Below, one piece after another: positions 1 to 5,820 of a stretch of DNA of 7,367 nt. The notes under the pieces were generated by a model. That model searched no databases. It saw only the letters and a list, made by a program, of their open reading frames with translations, and was not told the origin of the DNA. Source of the stretch: Leptolyngbyaceae cyanobacterium CSSed165cm_216 (GTDB lineage: Bacteria > Cyanobacteriota > Cyanobacteriia > Phormidesmidales > Phormidesmidaceae); the NCBI GenBank assembly GCA_007135385.1, contig SLIY01000120.1, positions 1 to 7,367 on the forward strand, read 5' to 3'. Position 1 is the first letter of the stretch; each line of letters starts with the position of its first letter. A program made the position numbers and the translations under genes.

Positions 1-955
1 CCGTGATTTGTCCCCCCAGGTTTTCGACAATGGTGCGGGTGTTGGCAGCCATCATCCCCAGATAGCTATCCCCATCGCTGCCGGGAGACCCAATCGAGTC
101 GGAGTAGAGCTCTTGGGGAGCCAGGGCTACCCCTGCTTCTTGGGCGACCGTGGTAATCAATTGAGGATTGATGGTGGTTTCAGCGAAAATGGCAGGTACC
201 CCCAGGGTCTGAATAGACTCCACCAGTTGTTGCACGGTGCGGGCGCTGGGTTGCTCTTCGGTGCTAATCCCAATCAAGGTCCCCACCACCGTCAAGCCAT
301 AGGCATTAGCGTAGTACTGAAACGCGTCGTGGGTGGTGACCAACAGCCGCTGGTCCGCAGGAATGGTGGCGGTTTGCTCGCCAATCCAGTCATGGAGTTG
401 ATTCAGGTCCGCCACATAGGCTTCAGCGTTCTCTGTGAACAGGTCCGCTTGGTCCGGGGCCAGTTCAATCAACTGATCCCGAATGGCAGCTACCATTGGT
501 ACCACATTGCTGACATCTCCCCAAACATGGGGATCGGGCACGATCGCCCCATCCTCCTCTAGGTCTAAGGGGGCCACCACCTCCCCCAGGGCGACCCGCT
601 GGGCACTGACCCCAGCAGCATCGATCAGCCGAATCAGATTGGGCTCCAGGTCATAGCCGTTGTAAAAGATCAAATCAGCCTCTTCAAAGGCGATGCTGTC
701 GGCGGGCACCGGCTCATAGACATGGGGGTCCTCCCCCGGCTGCAAAATGCCAGTCAACTCGATCTGGTCACCGCCGACCTGAGCAACCCAGTCGGCAATC
801 ATGGTACTGGTGGCGACCACCGCAGGTCTAGGGGTACCGGCCTGGGGCGAGGCGCCCTCTGGTTCAACCGCATCACAGCTGCCCAGGCCCAAACCTAGGG
901 TCAGTAGGGTCGCCACCATTCCCCCATACCTGGGGAAGAGATTAATCTGTTCCAT
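1..955 (-). CDS. mntC: MntC-like manganese ABC transporter substrate-binding lipoprotein (3' end cut by window edge)
   Basis: This is the metal-binding component of an ABC importer (TroA/ZnuA/PsaA cluster 9 family), expected to be held at the periplasmic face of the plasma membrane. 318 codons are visible and the reading frame runs off the left edge, probably lacking only a short C-terminal tail, since family members are about 310-330 residues. Residues 1-27 form a signal peptide ending in a lipobox LGSC with Cys27 as the lipid anchor. Metal ligands can be placed by family pattern: His78 (DPHVY), His143 (DPHVW), Glu259 (FAETTIN) and Asp286 (YSDSIG). Glu as third ligand and the lack of a His-rich loop favour Mn over Zn. 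DPHVYEPVP and YNGYDLEPN are typical of the cyanobacterial MntC group. The gene is divergent from its ATPase and permease. ATG at 955 was chosen because it supplies Arg9 before the hydrophobic core; Met13 (919) is an alternative, and neither has a strong Shine-Dalgarno. Zinc or mixed specificity is not excluded. Confidence 0.9.
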   Translation of the reverse strand, partial: MEQINLFPRYGGMVATLLTLGLGLGSCDAVEPEGASPQAGTPRPAVVATSTMIADWVAQVGGDQIELTGILQPGEDPHVYEPVPADSIAFEEADLIFYNGYDLEPNLIRLIDAAGVSAQRVALGEVVAPLDLEEDGAIVPDPHVWGDVSNVVPMVAAIRDQLIELAPDQADLFTENAEAYVADLNQLHDWIGEQTATIPADQRLLVTTHDAFQYYANAYGLTVVGTLIGISTEEQPSARTVQQLVESIQTLGVPAIFAETTINPQLITTVAQEAGVALAPQELYSDSIGSPGSDGDSYLGMMAANTRTIVENLGGQIT

Positions 956-988
956 GGATTATGTTTCATATTTCTTTCATTTTTACGA

Positions 989-994
989 TACAAT
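989..994 (+). promoter_or_regulatory. Candidate -10 element (TACAAT) for mntAB
   Basis: TACAAT differs from the sigma-70 -10 consensus at one base and sits between the two TTTCAT pairs, about 120 bp before the mntA start. No good -35 hexamer lies 16-18 bp upstream, which suggests either activator dependence or a wrong call. On the opposite strand TTGTAT (988-993) and TATGAA (965-970) with a 17-bp gap could serve mntC, but would leave almost no leader if translation starts at 955. Confidence 0.3.
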
Positions 995-1028
995 AGATTT
1001 CATAATCGTTTCATTTTTGATGCTGGCA

Positions 1029-1043
1029 CGTCAGTCTCTGACG
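1029..1043 (+). other. Perfect 6-bp hairpin in the mntA leader, followed by a T-rich stretch
   Basis: CGTCAG (1029-1034) and CTGACG (1038-1043) are exact inverted repeats around a 3-base loop, followed by CTTTTGTT. The layout resembles a weak intrinsic terminator or attenuator inside the leader between the candidate promoter and the mntA start. The stem is short and the T-run is interrupted, so a protein-binding palindrome or chance are alternatives. Confidence 0.3.
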
Positions 1044-1111
1044 CTTTTGTTGCTGTCTTTGACTTTCATGTTTCGTGCTTTTGCGACATCGTTTGTGTTG
1101 GAGCTACTGCC

Positions 1112-1852
1112 ATGGCACCGTTGGCTAAAATTACCGTTGACCACCTCAGTGTTCGTTATCGGGAAGTGCAGGCCCTGCGGAATATTAACCTGACCCTCAG
1201 GCCCGGTAAGCTGATTGGCATTTTTGGCCCCAATGGAGCCGGTAAAAGCACCCTGATTAAAGCCATGCTGGGGCTAATGCCAGTGACGACTGGTCGGGTC
1301 ACCTATGGACCCCGCCCCCTGGCACAACAGTTGGCGCAGGTGGCCTATGTCCCCCAGCGATCGCAGATTGACTGGACCTTTCCGGCCACCGTGTGGGATG
1401 TGGTGATGATGGGTCGAGTGAACAAGACGGGTTGGCTACATCGCTTTTCAACGGTTAGTCGGCGACTGGCCCAGGACGCCCTAGAACGGGTCGATATGCT
1501 TGAATTCCGCGATCGCCCGATTGGAGCTTTGTCTGGTGGACAGCAGCAGCGGGTATTTTTGGCCCGGGCCTTGGCCCAGGAGGCAACTATCTTCTGCTTT
1601 GATGAGCCTTTTGTCGGGGTGGACCAAAAAACCGAGGCGGTGCTGTTCCAGATTTTTCGAGAGCTGGCGGCGGCTGGCAAAATCGTTATGGTGGTCAACC
1701 ACGACCTAGGAGAATCGATCACGAATTTTGACCAGTTGGTGTTGCTGAACAAAGAACTGATTGCCGCTGGTCCCCGGGAATGGGTGCTGACCCGTGACCA
1801 TATGACCCAAGCCTACGGTGGTCACATTGGATTCTTTGGCCATGTGGCTTGA
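1112..1852 (+). CDS. mntA: MntA-like manganese ABC transporter ATP-binding protein
   Basis: This 246-residue protein is the cytoplasmic ATPase that powers the metal importer. All nucleotide-binding motifs are present in order: Walker A GPNGAGKST (39-47), Q-loop Gln82 (YVPQRSQIDW), signature LSGGQQQR (140-147), Walker B IFCFDEP (160-166), D-loop VGVD (168-171) and switch His197 (VVNHD). The YVPQRxxIDWxFPxTVxDVVMMGR segment is characteristic of ATPases paired with TroA/ZnuA/MntC-type binding proteins. Start ATG 1112 has GGAG at 1100-1103, eight bases upstream. The 3' end overlaps the permease start by 11 bases, so the two are translationally coupled. The divergent gene at 1-955 supplies the binding protein. 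A zinc-type paralogue is the main alternative; specificity is inferred from the binding protein's ligands. Confidence 0.92.
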   Translation: MAPLAKITVDHLSVRYREVQALRNINLTLRPGKLIGIFGPNGAGKSTLIKAMLGLMPVTTGRVTYGPRPLAQQLAQVAYVPQRSQIDWTFPATVWDVVMMGRVNKTGWLHRFSTVSRRLAQDALERVDMLEFRDRPIGALSGGQQQRVFLARALAQEATIFCFDEPFVGVDQKTEAVLFQIFRELAAAGKIVMVVNHDLGESITNFDQLVLLNKELIAAGPREWVLTRDHMTQAYGGHIGFFGHVA

Positions 1853-2738
1853 GGTAGCCTGGCTCAACCCACTGCTAGCGCCGTTGCAATATGCCTTTAT
1901 GCAGCGGTCTCTGGCGGTGGCGATCATGGTGGGCATCATCTGCTCGGTAGTGGGCAGTTACCTGATGGTGCAGCGGTTGGCCCTACTGGGGGATGCCATT
2001 AGCCACTCGGTGTTGCCGGGGCTGGCGATCGCGTTTTTACTGGGGTTCAATATTTTTATCGGGGCTTTTATCGCCGGGGTGATCAGCACCGTCATGATTG
2101 GCTGGATCCATACGCGCTCGCCGATCAAAGAAGACGCCGCCATGGGCATTGTGTTTTCCGCCTTCTTTGCCCTGGGCATTACCCTGATTACCACCATCCA
2201 GCGGGATAACAAAATTGATCTCAACCACTTTCTGTTTGGCAATATCCTCGGCGTCACGGCCCTTGACGTGCGCGACACCGCGATTATCGCTGCCCTGGTG
2301 TTGCTGACCGTAGCCCTACTTTACAAAGAGTTGCTGTTTTACAGCTTTGACCCCCTAGGAGCCCAGGCCAGCGGCCTACCGGTGGGTTGGTTGAACGCTG
2401 GACTCATGGTGTTGATTGCCCTGACAGTGGTAGCCAGTATGAAGGTAGTGGGCGTAATTTTGGTGCTGTCGCTGCTAATTGCGCCAGGGGCCACCGCCTA
2501 TCTGTTGGTACCCCGGCTGCACCAAGTCATGGCCGTGGGGTCTGGAGTTGGGGTATTAGCCAGCGTTAGCGGCATGTACCTCAGCTATTACCTCAATTGG
2601 CCCTCTGGTCCCGCGATTGTGCTAGTGGTGTCCATGTTGTTTGTGCTGGCGTTTTTGTTGAGCCCCACCCATGGGGTGCTCACCGGGCCAGGAACTAGGG
2701 TAGGTCACTATTTGAGGACTTGGCTGAGACGCCAGTAA
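1842..2738 (+). CDS. mntB: MntB-like manganese ABC transporter permease (ABC-3 family)
   Basis: This 298-residue integral membrane protein forms the metal channel with the ATPase encoded just upstream. It is almost wholly hydrophobic, with about eight to nine helices. Family landmarks of ABC-3 permeases are clear: GDAISHSVLPG (50-60), EDAAMGIVFSA (97-107), DLNHFLFGNILG (126-137), and KVVGVILVLSLLIAPG (201-216) towards the C-terminal half, the usual region touching the ATPase. The reading frame opens at a GTG at 1818, but ATG 1842 is preferred: it overlaps the mntA stop (1850-1852) in the common coupled arrangement and GGA at 1829-1831 is suitably spaced. Length matches family members of about 280-305 residues. 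It ends 26 bp from a convergent gene, with no terminator visible between them. Confidence 0.9.
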   Translation: MWLEVAWLNPLLAPLQYAFMQRSLAVAIMVGIICSVVGSYLMVQRLALLGDAISHSVLPGLAIAFLLGFNIFIGAFIAGVISTVMIGWIHTRSPIKEDAAMGIVFSAFFALGITLITTIQRDNKIDLNHFLFGNILGVTALDVRDTAIIAALVLLTVALLYKELLFYSFDPLGAQASGLPVGWLNAGLMVLIALTVVASMKVVGVILVLSLLIAPGATAYLLVPRLHQVMAVGSGVGVLASVSGMYLSYYLNWPSGPAIVLVVSMLFVLAFLLSPTHGVLTGPGTRVGHYLRTWLRRQ

Positions 2739-2764
2739 AGCGTGACTCTGTCTGAAACGGTGGT

Positions 2765-3493
2765 CTAGGCGGCATTTTGACGGCTGTTGACCAAGGAGCT
2801 TAGCCGGGTCTGCAAATCTGCTGTTAGTTGCTTGGCCCCAGCCTTCAGCGCATCTGGCGAGTCGTCGCCATTGAGATAATGACGAACCGCGATCACATCG
2901 CCAATGGTGATCTGGACTGGGCAGCGCCAGCTAGGGTAGGCTTCACCGTAGTGAATATCCACTGGCAACACCTGCACATTCAGCTGTTCTTGAGCGGCCT
3001 CAGCTTGTACCGCTAATCGCCCCAGCCCTGGTTTTAGGGGGTGAACCTGGTCCTTGCGGCGAATCCCTCCCTCTGGGTAGATCACTAACATTTCGCCCGC
3101 TATTAGCAAATCAATTCCGTGGCGCAGGCTGGCGATGGTGGGGCGACGCACATTCACTGGAAACCCGCCCAGGCGACGAATAAACCACCCTTGGATGCCG
3201 CGCACTTCGTCAGCGGTGACCATAAAGCGCAAGTCGCGTCCGGTGGCGGGGCGTCCAGCTGCCAACGGTAGCATGATCGAGTCCCATCGGGCTCGATGGG
3301 TGGGGGCTAAAATCACAGGTCCGGCTGCAGGCAGATGGTGCTGCCCAGTAATAGTAATGTCGTCAAAGTAGGCCGGTATCACCAGATGCTGCCCCAAAAA
3401 GTAAGCCAGGGGAGTCAACATTGGCGAGCAACGGGACTGCACTGGAGCCTTTGACGCACTCGTGACGGATTCAGACAACTTCAGGGTAGACAT
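2765..3493 (-). CDS. PlsC-like 1-acyl-sn-glycerol-3-phosphate acyltransferase family protein
   Basis: This protein of about 242 residues belongs to the PlsC/LPLAT family, which transfers a fatty acyl group to lysophosphatidate or a related acceptor at the membrane in glycerolipid synthesis. Numbered from ATG 3493, the catalytic HX4D motif is HRARWD (His66, Asp71), acceptor-binding block II is GFPVNVRR (110-117), block III is IYPEGGIRR (138-146) and block IV is LPVDIHY (176-182). Block III has EGG where EGT or EGS is usual. Residues 26-42 form a hydrophobic segment that could dock on the membrane. The frame extends upstream to a TTG at 3550 with another ATG at 3517. None of the starts has a clear Shine-Dalgarno; 3493 gives the most usual length. 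True substrate is unknown: many cyanobacteria carry several such paralogues, and this divergent one may not be the main lysophosphatidate acyltransferase. Confidence 0.8.
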   Translation of the reverse strand: MSTLKLSESVTSASKAPVQSRCSPMLTPLAYFLGQHLVIPAYFDDITITGQHHLPAAGPVILAPTHRARWDSIMLPLAAGRPATGRDLRFMVTADEVRGIQGWFIRRLGGFPVNVRRPTIASLRHGIDLLIAGEMLVIYPEGGIRRKDQVHPLKPGLGRLAVQAEAAQEQLNVQVLPVDIHYGEAYPSWRCPVQITIGDVIAVRHYLNGDDSPDALKAGAKQLTADLQTRLSSLVNSRQNAA

Positions 3494-3749
3494 AGGTAGA
3501 GTCGACAGAAGAGCCATAGACCAACGGGAGAGAAACACCGGAGTAGGCAAGTGCGCCAGGGTTTGACGCAGATTCTAGCTAAACAATATCAATGGTTTAG
3601 ATGAGACTTTGACTTCGGCCAAGTCCATGGGTCTCGTTAACAGTCTAGATATCGCATCAGCTGGAACACTTTCACCTTAATACCGTCTCTAGAGAGTAAG
3701 CATTGTTCCCAGGACAGTTCAGGGGGTGTCATGGGCGGTTAAGGTTAGG
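3494..3749. other. Spacer between tadA and the acyltransferase gene, with small inverted repeats
   Basis: No coding frame with family features was seen here. It holds a perfect inverted repeat CTAAAC/GTTTAG (3579-3584, 3595-3600, 10-base gap), a short palindrome TCTCTAGAGA (3686-3695) and an imperfect GACTT/AAGTC hairpin just after 3608. The acyltransferase promoter should lie here, reading leftward; the best pair I saw, TTGGCC and TAAACC with a 17-bp gap on the minus strand, is weak. If the acyltransferase really starts at 3517 or 3550 the spacer is shorter. Confidence 0.4.
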
Positions 3750-4253
3750 TTACCCAGCCTGACGGCGTTGTTGAAACCAGTATTGCAACTGATGCTGGCA
3801 AGGTTCAGCCAAAATGCCAGCTAATACCGATAGCTTGTGATTCGAGCCGGGGCCACCAGGGATATTCATCACTGATCGCACCGCTCCAGCCTTTGGGTCA
3901 CTCGCCCCATACACCAGTAACCCCAGACGGCTCAGGATAATCGCCCCGGCGCACATGGGACAGGGCTCGAGGGTGACATAGAGGGTGCAGTGGTTAAGAT
4001 GCCAGTTGCCCAGTTGGTGGGCGGCTGCCCGTAGGGCTAAAACCTCAGCATGGGCGGTGGGGTCTTGGTCTTGTTCACGCCGGTTACTGGTTACGGCCAG
4101 CACCTGGTCATCAGGACCGATGACGATAGCGCCTACCGGAACATCGCCAGCCTTACCTGCCGCTTCCGCCAGTTCCAGGGCCCGTAGCATCCAGCCCCGG
4201 TGGCGCAGATAGGTTTCATCCGCTAAGGCTGGAGGAGGAATTGGGTAGGGCAT
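3750..4253 (-). CDS. tadA: tRNA-specific adenosine deaminase TadA
   Basis: This 167-residue protein is a zinc-dependent deaminase that converts adenosine 34 of tRNA-Arg(ACG) to inosine in the cytoplasm, letting one tRNA read CGU, CGC and CGA. Zinc and catalytic motifs are complete: PTAHAE with ligand His68 and proton-shuttling Glu70, and PCPMC with ligands Cys98 and Cys101, followed by the TadA-type block AGAIILSRLGLLVYGASDPK (102-121). DVPVGAIVIG at 37-46 is also typical. The frame extends upstream to a GTG at 4316, but ATG 4253 has GGAG (minus strand, 4262-4265) eight bases before it and the extension would run deep into the preceding gene. It lies two bases after that gene's stop, so the pair is probably one transcript. 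Guanine or cytosine deaminases share the fold, but the motif spacing fits TadA. Confidence 0.92.
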   Translation of the reverse strand: MPYPIPPPALADETYLRHRGWMLRALELAEAAGKAGDVPVGAIVIGPDDQVLAVTSNRREQDQDPTAHAEVLALRAAAHQLGNWHLNHCTLYVTLEPCPMCAGAIILSRLGLLVYGASDPKAGAVRSVMNIPGGPGSNHKLSVLAGILAEPCQHQLQYWFQQRRQAG

Positions 4254-4255
4254 GA

Positions 4256-5560
4256 TTAGGGCTCCAGGGTTTGGGCTAGATAAGTCAGAGCGGTCATCAG
4301 GTTGGCCTGGGTCCACAACAGGGGGGTGGCATCGTTGGGGACGTAGCGGCCCTGGCGCAGATAGTACAGCTCGGGACAGCGGTGGGGCGGCTGGTCATGG
4401 CCTGTGCCGGTAATTTGTCCGAGGGAACGGTTGAGGTAATACAGTTGCCGATCGCGGTCCTCGGCCTGGCCCCTACGCTGAAACCAGGTACCGTAGATGA
4501 CCGATAAAATCGGGTCGAACACACACCACTGGGCTTCTTCCCCGGGGGTCAACAGCCGGTCACGATGGGCCATCGTGGTGCTAACCTCTGCGGTGCGATC
4601 CGCCTCAGTCAACTTGTCTGGGTAATCAGCACACCAGTACGAATCCCCTAGGTAGCGCTTGATGCCATAGTCTCCTAACAGGTGAGTGGTAACGTGGTCG
4701 ACAATCTGCTGAGCCATGGCCTCCGGCACCACCCCCAGGGGGTAGATCAAAAACAGCAGGGCGGCATCGGTAGGACGAGGGTGCTGGGGTTGTACACATT
4801 CTGCTGGCAAGATAGCGCTTAGGGCGGCTTGGCCTTGGGCGATCAGGGGCGCGATCGCATCAGGAGCACACCGGTCGGCCACCTGGGGCTGCTGTTCGGC
4901 CAGGACCAGCAACTGTTGTAATCCTGCCACCACAGCTCCAAGGCTGGAGGCCTCTACTTTGGCCGCTTCTTCCCAATGGCCATTGTCGGCATCCTGCCAG
5001 TACTGAATGCGCTGCAAATAGGCTGGAAAACGATTCAACACCTCCAGGGCGGCGACATCCACGGCTAAGACCTTAGCTTGGGCCAGCCGACAGTACAGCC
5101 ATAGAAAATACCCCAAGGCGTCGTTCTGGGCGTGGGGCCAGGGTTGGGGTAGGGGAGTCAGGGTATCGCCCAAAAATTTAACGGCCGGTCGTCGGTAATG
5201 ATCCGCTGGGTCCACCTGGCCGTGAATAATGGCATCAAACTGGGGCAACTGCTGCACAAAGTGCTGCATTAAGGTCTGCATTGCCTGGATCGCGATGGGC
5301 CTCTGGCCAGTCACCCAGTGGGCCTGGGCAATATGAACCGTATCCCTTACCCAGACGGCCTCATAGCCAGTGTAGCGGGTCTGATCGGTAACCACCGCCG
5401 CCGGAAACAGCCCATTGGCATAGGTGGGAAACCGCAGGGTGCCCCGTTGATGTAGCCAGTGGCAGATCGATTGTAAATCCACAGCCCTGTAGGCGGGTCG
5501 CAGCTGCGATCGCAGCTCAACATTCTGGATTTGAATCGGGGGGAGATGGGGGACAACCAT
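4256..5560 (-). CDS. GH15 / phosphorylase-kinase-alpha-like (alpha/alpha)6 toroid protein
   Basis: This 434-residue protein resembles the glycoside hydrolase family 15 fold, particularly its phosphorylase b kinase alpha/beta branch. Conserved blocks seen are YEAVWVRDTV (66-75), QNDALGYF (145-152), HWEEAAKVEASSLGAV (195-210) and PELYYL followed by PLLWTQANLMTAL (396-425). WEE would carry the catalytic acid (Glu197 or Glu198), and Glu397 of PELYY lies near where the family's base is expected. No signal peptide is visible, so it is probably cytoplasmic. A role in alpha-glucan breakdown or glycogen-linked control is possible, but the substrate is unknown and a non-catalytic regulator cannot be excluded. 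ATG 5560 begins a conserved-looking N-terminus but has no clear Shine-Dalgarno. tadA follows two bases after its stop. A 16-bp perfect palindrome built on HIP1 lies in its 5' part (5502-5517). Confidence 0.75.
   Translation of the reverse strand: MVVPHLPPIQIQNVELRSQLRPAYRAVDLQSICHWLHQRGTLRFPTYANGLFPAAVVTDQTRYTGYEAVWVRDTVHIAQAHWVTGQRPIAIQAMQTLMQHFVQQLPQFDAIIHGQVDPADHYRRPAVKFLGDTLTPLPQPWPHAQNDALGYFLWLYCRLAQAKVLAVDVAALEVLNRFPAYLQRIQYWQDADNGHWEEAAKVEASSLGAVVAGLQQLLVLAEQQPQVADRCAPDAIAPLIAQGQAALSAILPAECVQPQHPRPTDAALLFLIYPLGVVPEAMAQQIVDHVTTHLLGDYGIKRYLGDSYWCADYPDKLTEADRTAEVSTTMAHRDRLLTPGEEAQWCVFDPILSVIYGTWFQRRGQAEDRDRQLYYLNRSLGQITGTGHDQPPHRCPELYYLRQGRYVPNDATPLLWTQANLMTALTYLAQTLEP
5502..5517. repeat. 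HIP1 octamer extended to a 16-bp perfect palindrome
   Basis: AGCTGCGATCGCAGCT reads the same on both strands and contains the cyanobacterial HIP1 octamer GCGATCGC at 5506-5513. It lies inside the GH15-like gene. Other exact HIP1 sites seen are at 1357-1364, 1509-1516, 2025-2032 and 4851-4858. HIP1 abundance is a lineage mark of many cyanobacteria; here it supports the taxonomic call. Confidence 0.8.
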
Positions 5561-5574
5561 GGGGCACTAAACAT

Positions 5575-5603
5575 TTGTCAGCCAGCCCATAACGGACTGT
5601 ATT
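5575..5603 (+). promoter_or_regulatory. Candidate promoter for the cobalamin riboswitch transcript
   Basis: TTGTCA (5575-5580) and TGTATT (5598-5603) are separated by 17 bp, and a transcript would begin near 5610, just before the first pairing strand of the aptamer (5614). The -10 match is modest and TATTCA (5600-5605) is an alternative. The divergent GH15-like gene must have its own promoter in the same short stretch. Confidence 0.35.
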
Positions 5604-5611
5604 CAGTGCTA

Positions 5612-5812
5612 GGATACGATGCATTGTCGGTTCTAGTGGGGATCAGCCGCTAGAGGAAACGGGGAAAGTGCAGTGAAAATCTGCCGCTGTCCCGCAGCTG
5701 TAAGCCGATTTTAGATTTCGGATTTTAGATTTTGGCTGGATATCTCTCCAAAATTCAAAATCGCAAATCTAAAATTGTGTAAGTCAGAATGCCCGCCGAC
5801 CCGTCGTATATC
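5612..5812 (+). ncRNA. Cobalamin (B12) riboswitch aptamer
   Basis: This leader RNA should bind adenosyl- or methylcobalamin and lower expression of the downstream gene. Visible core elements are the purine-rich GGAAACGGGGAAAG region (5655-5668), GTGAAAATCTGC (5673-5684), GCTGTCCCGCAGCTGTAA (5686-5703) and the B12-box form AGTCAGAATGCCCGCC (5782-5797). Closing helices are supported by complementarity: ATACGA (5614-5619) with TCGTAT (5804-5809), and GTCGG (5626-5630) with CCGAC (5796-5800). The order matches the cobalamin riboswitch family. The segment between CTGTAA and AGTCAG is about 78 bases and almost wholly occupied by an A+T-rich hairpin listed separately. The next gene starts about 40 bases after the aptamer, so control is probably at translation or by a hairpin at 5821-5839. 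Confidence 0.88.
5707..5776 (+). repeat. A+T-rich long-hairpin element inside the riboswitch
   Basis: The arms 5708-5735 and 5748-5775 pair at 24 of 28 positions without gaps around a 12-base loop. The outer 11 pairs (ATTTTAGATTT with AAATCTAAAAT) are perfect. The 5' arm holds an exact 12-base direct repeat, GATTTTAGATTT at 5707-5718 and 5721-5732, so the outer 3' strand can pair with either copy. Composition is sharply A+T-richer than the surrounding aptamer. Similar GATTTTAGATTTTGG-type repeats are, from memory, frequent between genes in filamentous cyanobacteria, which suggests a dispersed hairpin element. I saw no transposase and no certain target duplication. Confidence 0.65.
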
Positions 5813-5820
5813 CCTAACAG

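Larger units (their letters stand above)
956..1111. promoter_or_regulatory. Divergent mntC/mntA regulatory region with paired TTTCAT repeats
   Basis: This spacer separates two divergent metal-import units. TTTCAT occurs at 964-969, 975-980, 998-1003 and 1009-1014, so each pair has an exact 11-bp repeat period, and the pairs flank the segment 986-997. A fifth TTTCAT lies at 1064-1069, off that register. Tandem direct repeats at 11 bp are the usual operator form for OmpR/PhoB-class response regulators. In Synechocystis the mnt genes are repressed by the ManS/ManR two-component system and ManR belongs to that class. I infer a ManR-type operator controlling both directions; the exact ManR motif is not recalled, so the assignment rests on layout and context. 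Confidence 0.55.

Noticed and set aside
8..562. Rightward 184-residue open frame
   Set aside because: It lies antisense to the MntC-like gene, which has full family motifs; the rightward product has no recognisable features.
1..955. Zinc-type ZnuA assignment
   Set aside because: The third ligand is Glu, not His, and there is no His-rich loop, which favours manganese.
1020..1111. Manganese riboswitch (yybP-ykoY) in the mntA leader
   Set aside because: The conserved loop sequences of that RNA are not present; only a simple hairpin is seen.
801..1193. Rightward 130-residue open frame bridging mntC and mntA
   Set aside because: It covers antisense mntC sequence, the regulatory spacer and out-of-frame mntA; no domain was seen.
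2739..2764. Bidirectional terminator between the mntB-like and acyltransferase genes
   Set aside because: The 26-bp gap has no stem-loop with a T-tract.
3494..3550. N-terminal extension of the acyltransferase to TTG 3550
   Set aside because: The start would be TTG without a ribosome site, and the extra residues match no family feature; a start at 3517 remains possible.
3733..3755. Pho-box-like GGTTAAGGTTAGGTTA near the tadA stop
   Set aside because: The repeats are 5-6 bases apart rather than 11, and the site lies at a gene end with no phosphate gene nearby.
5707..5776. CRISPR-like repeat array
   Set aside because: There are only two 12-base copies two bases apart, without spacers; the structure is a hairpin.
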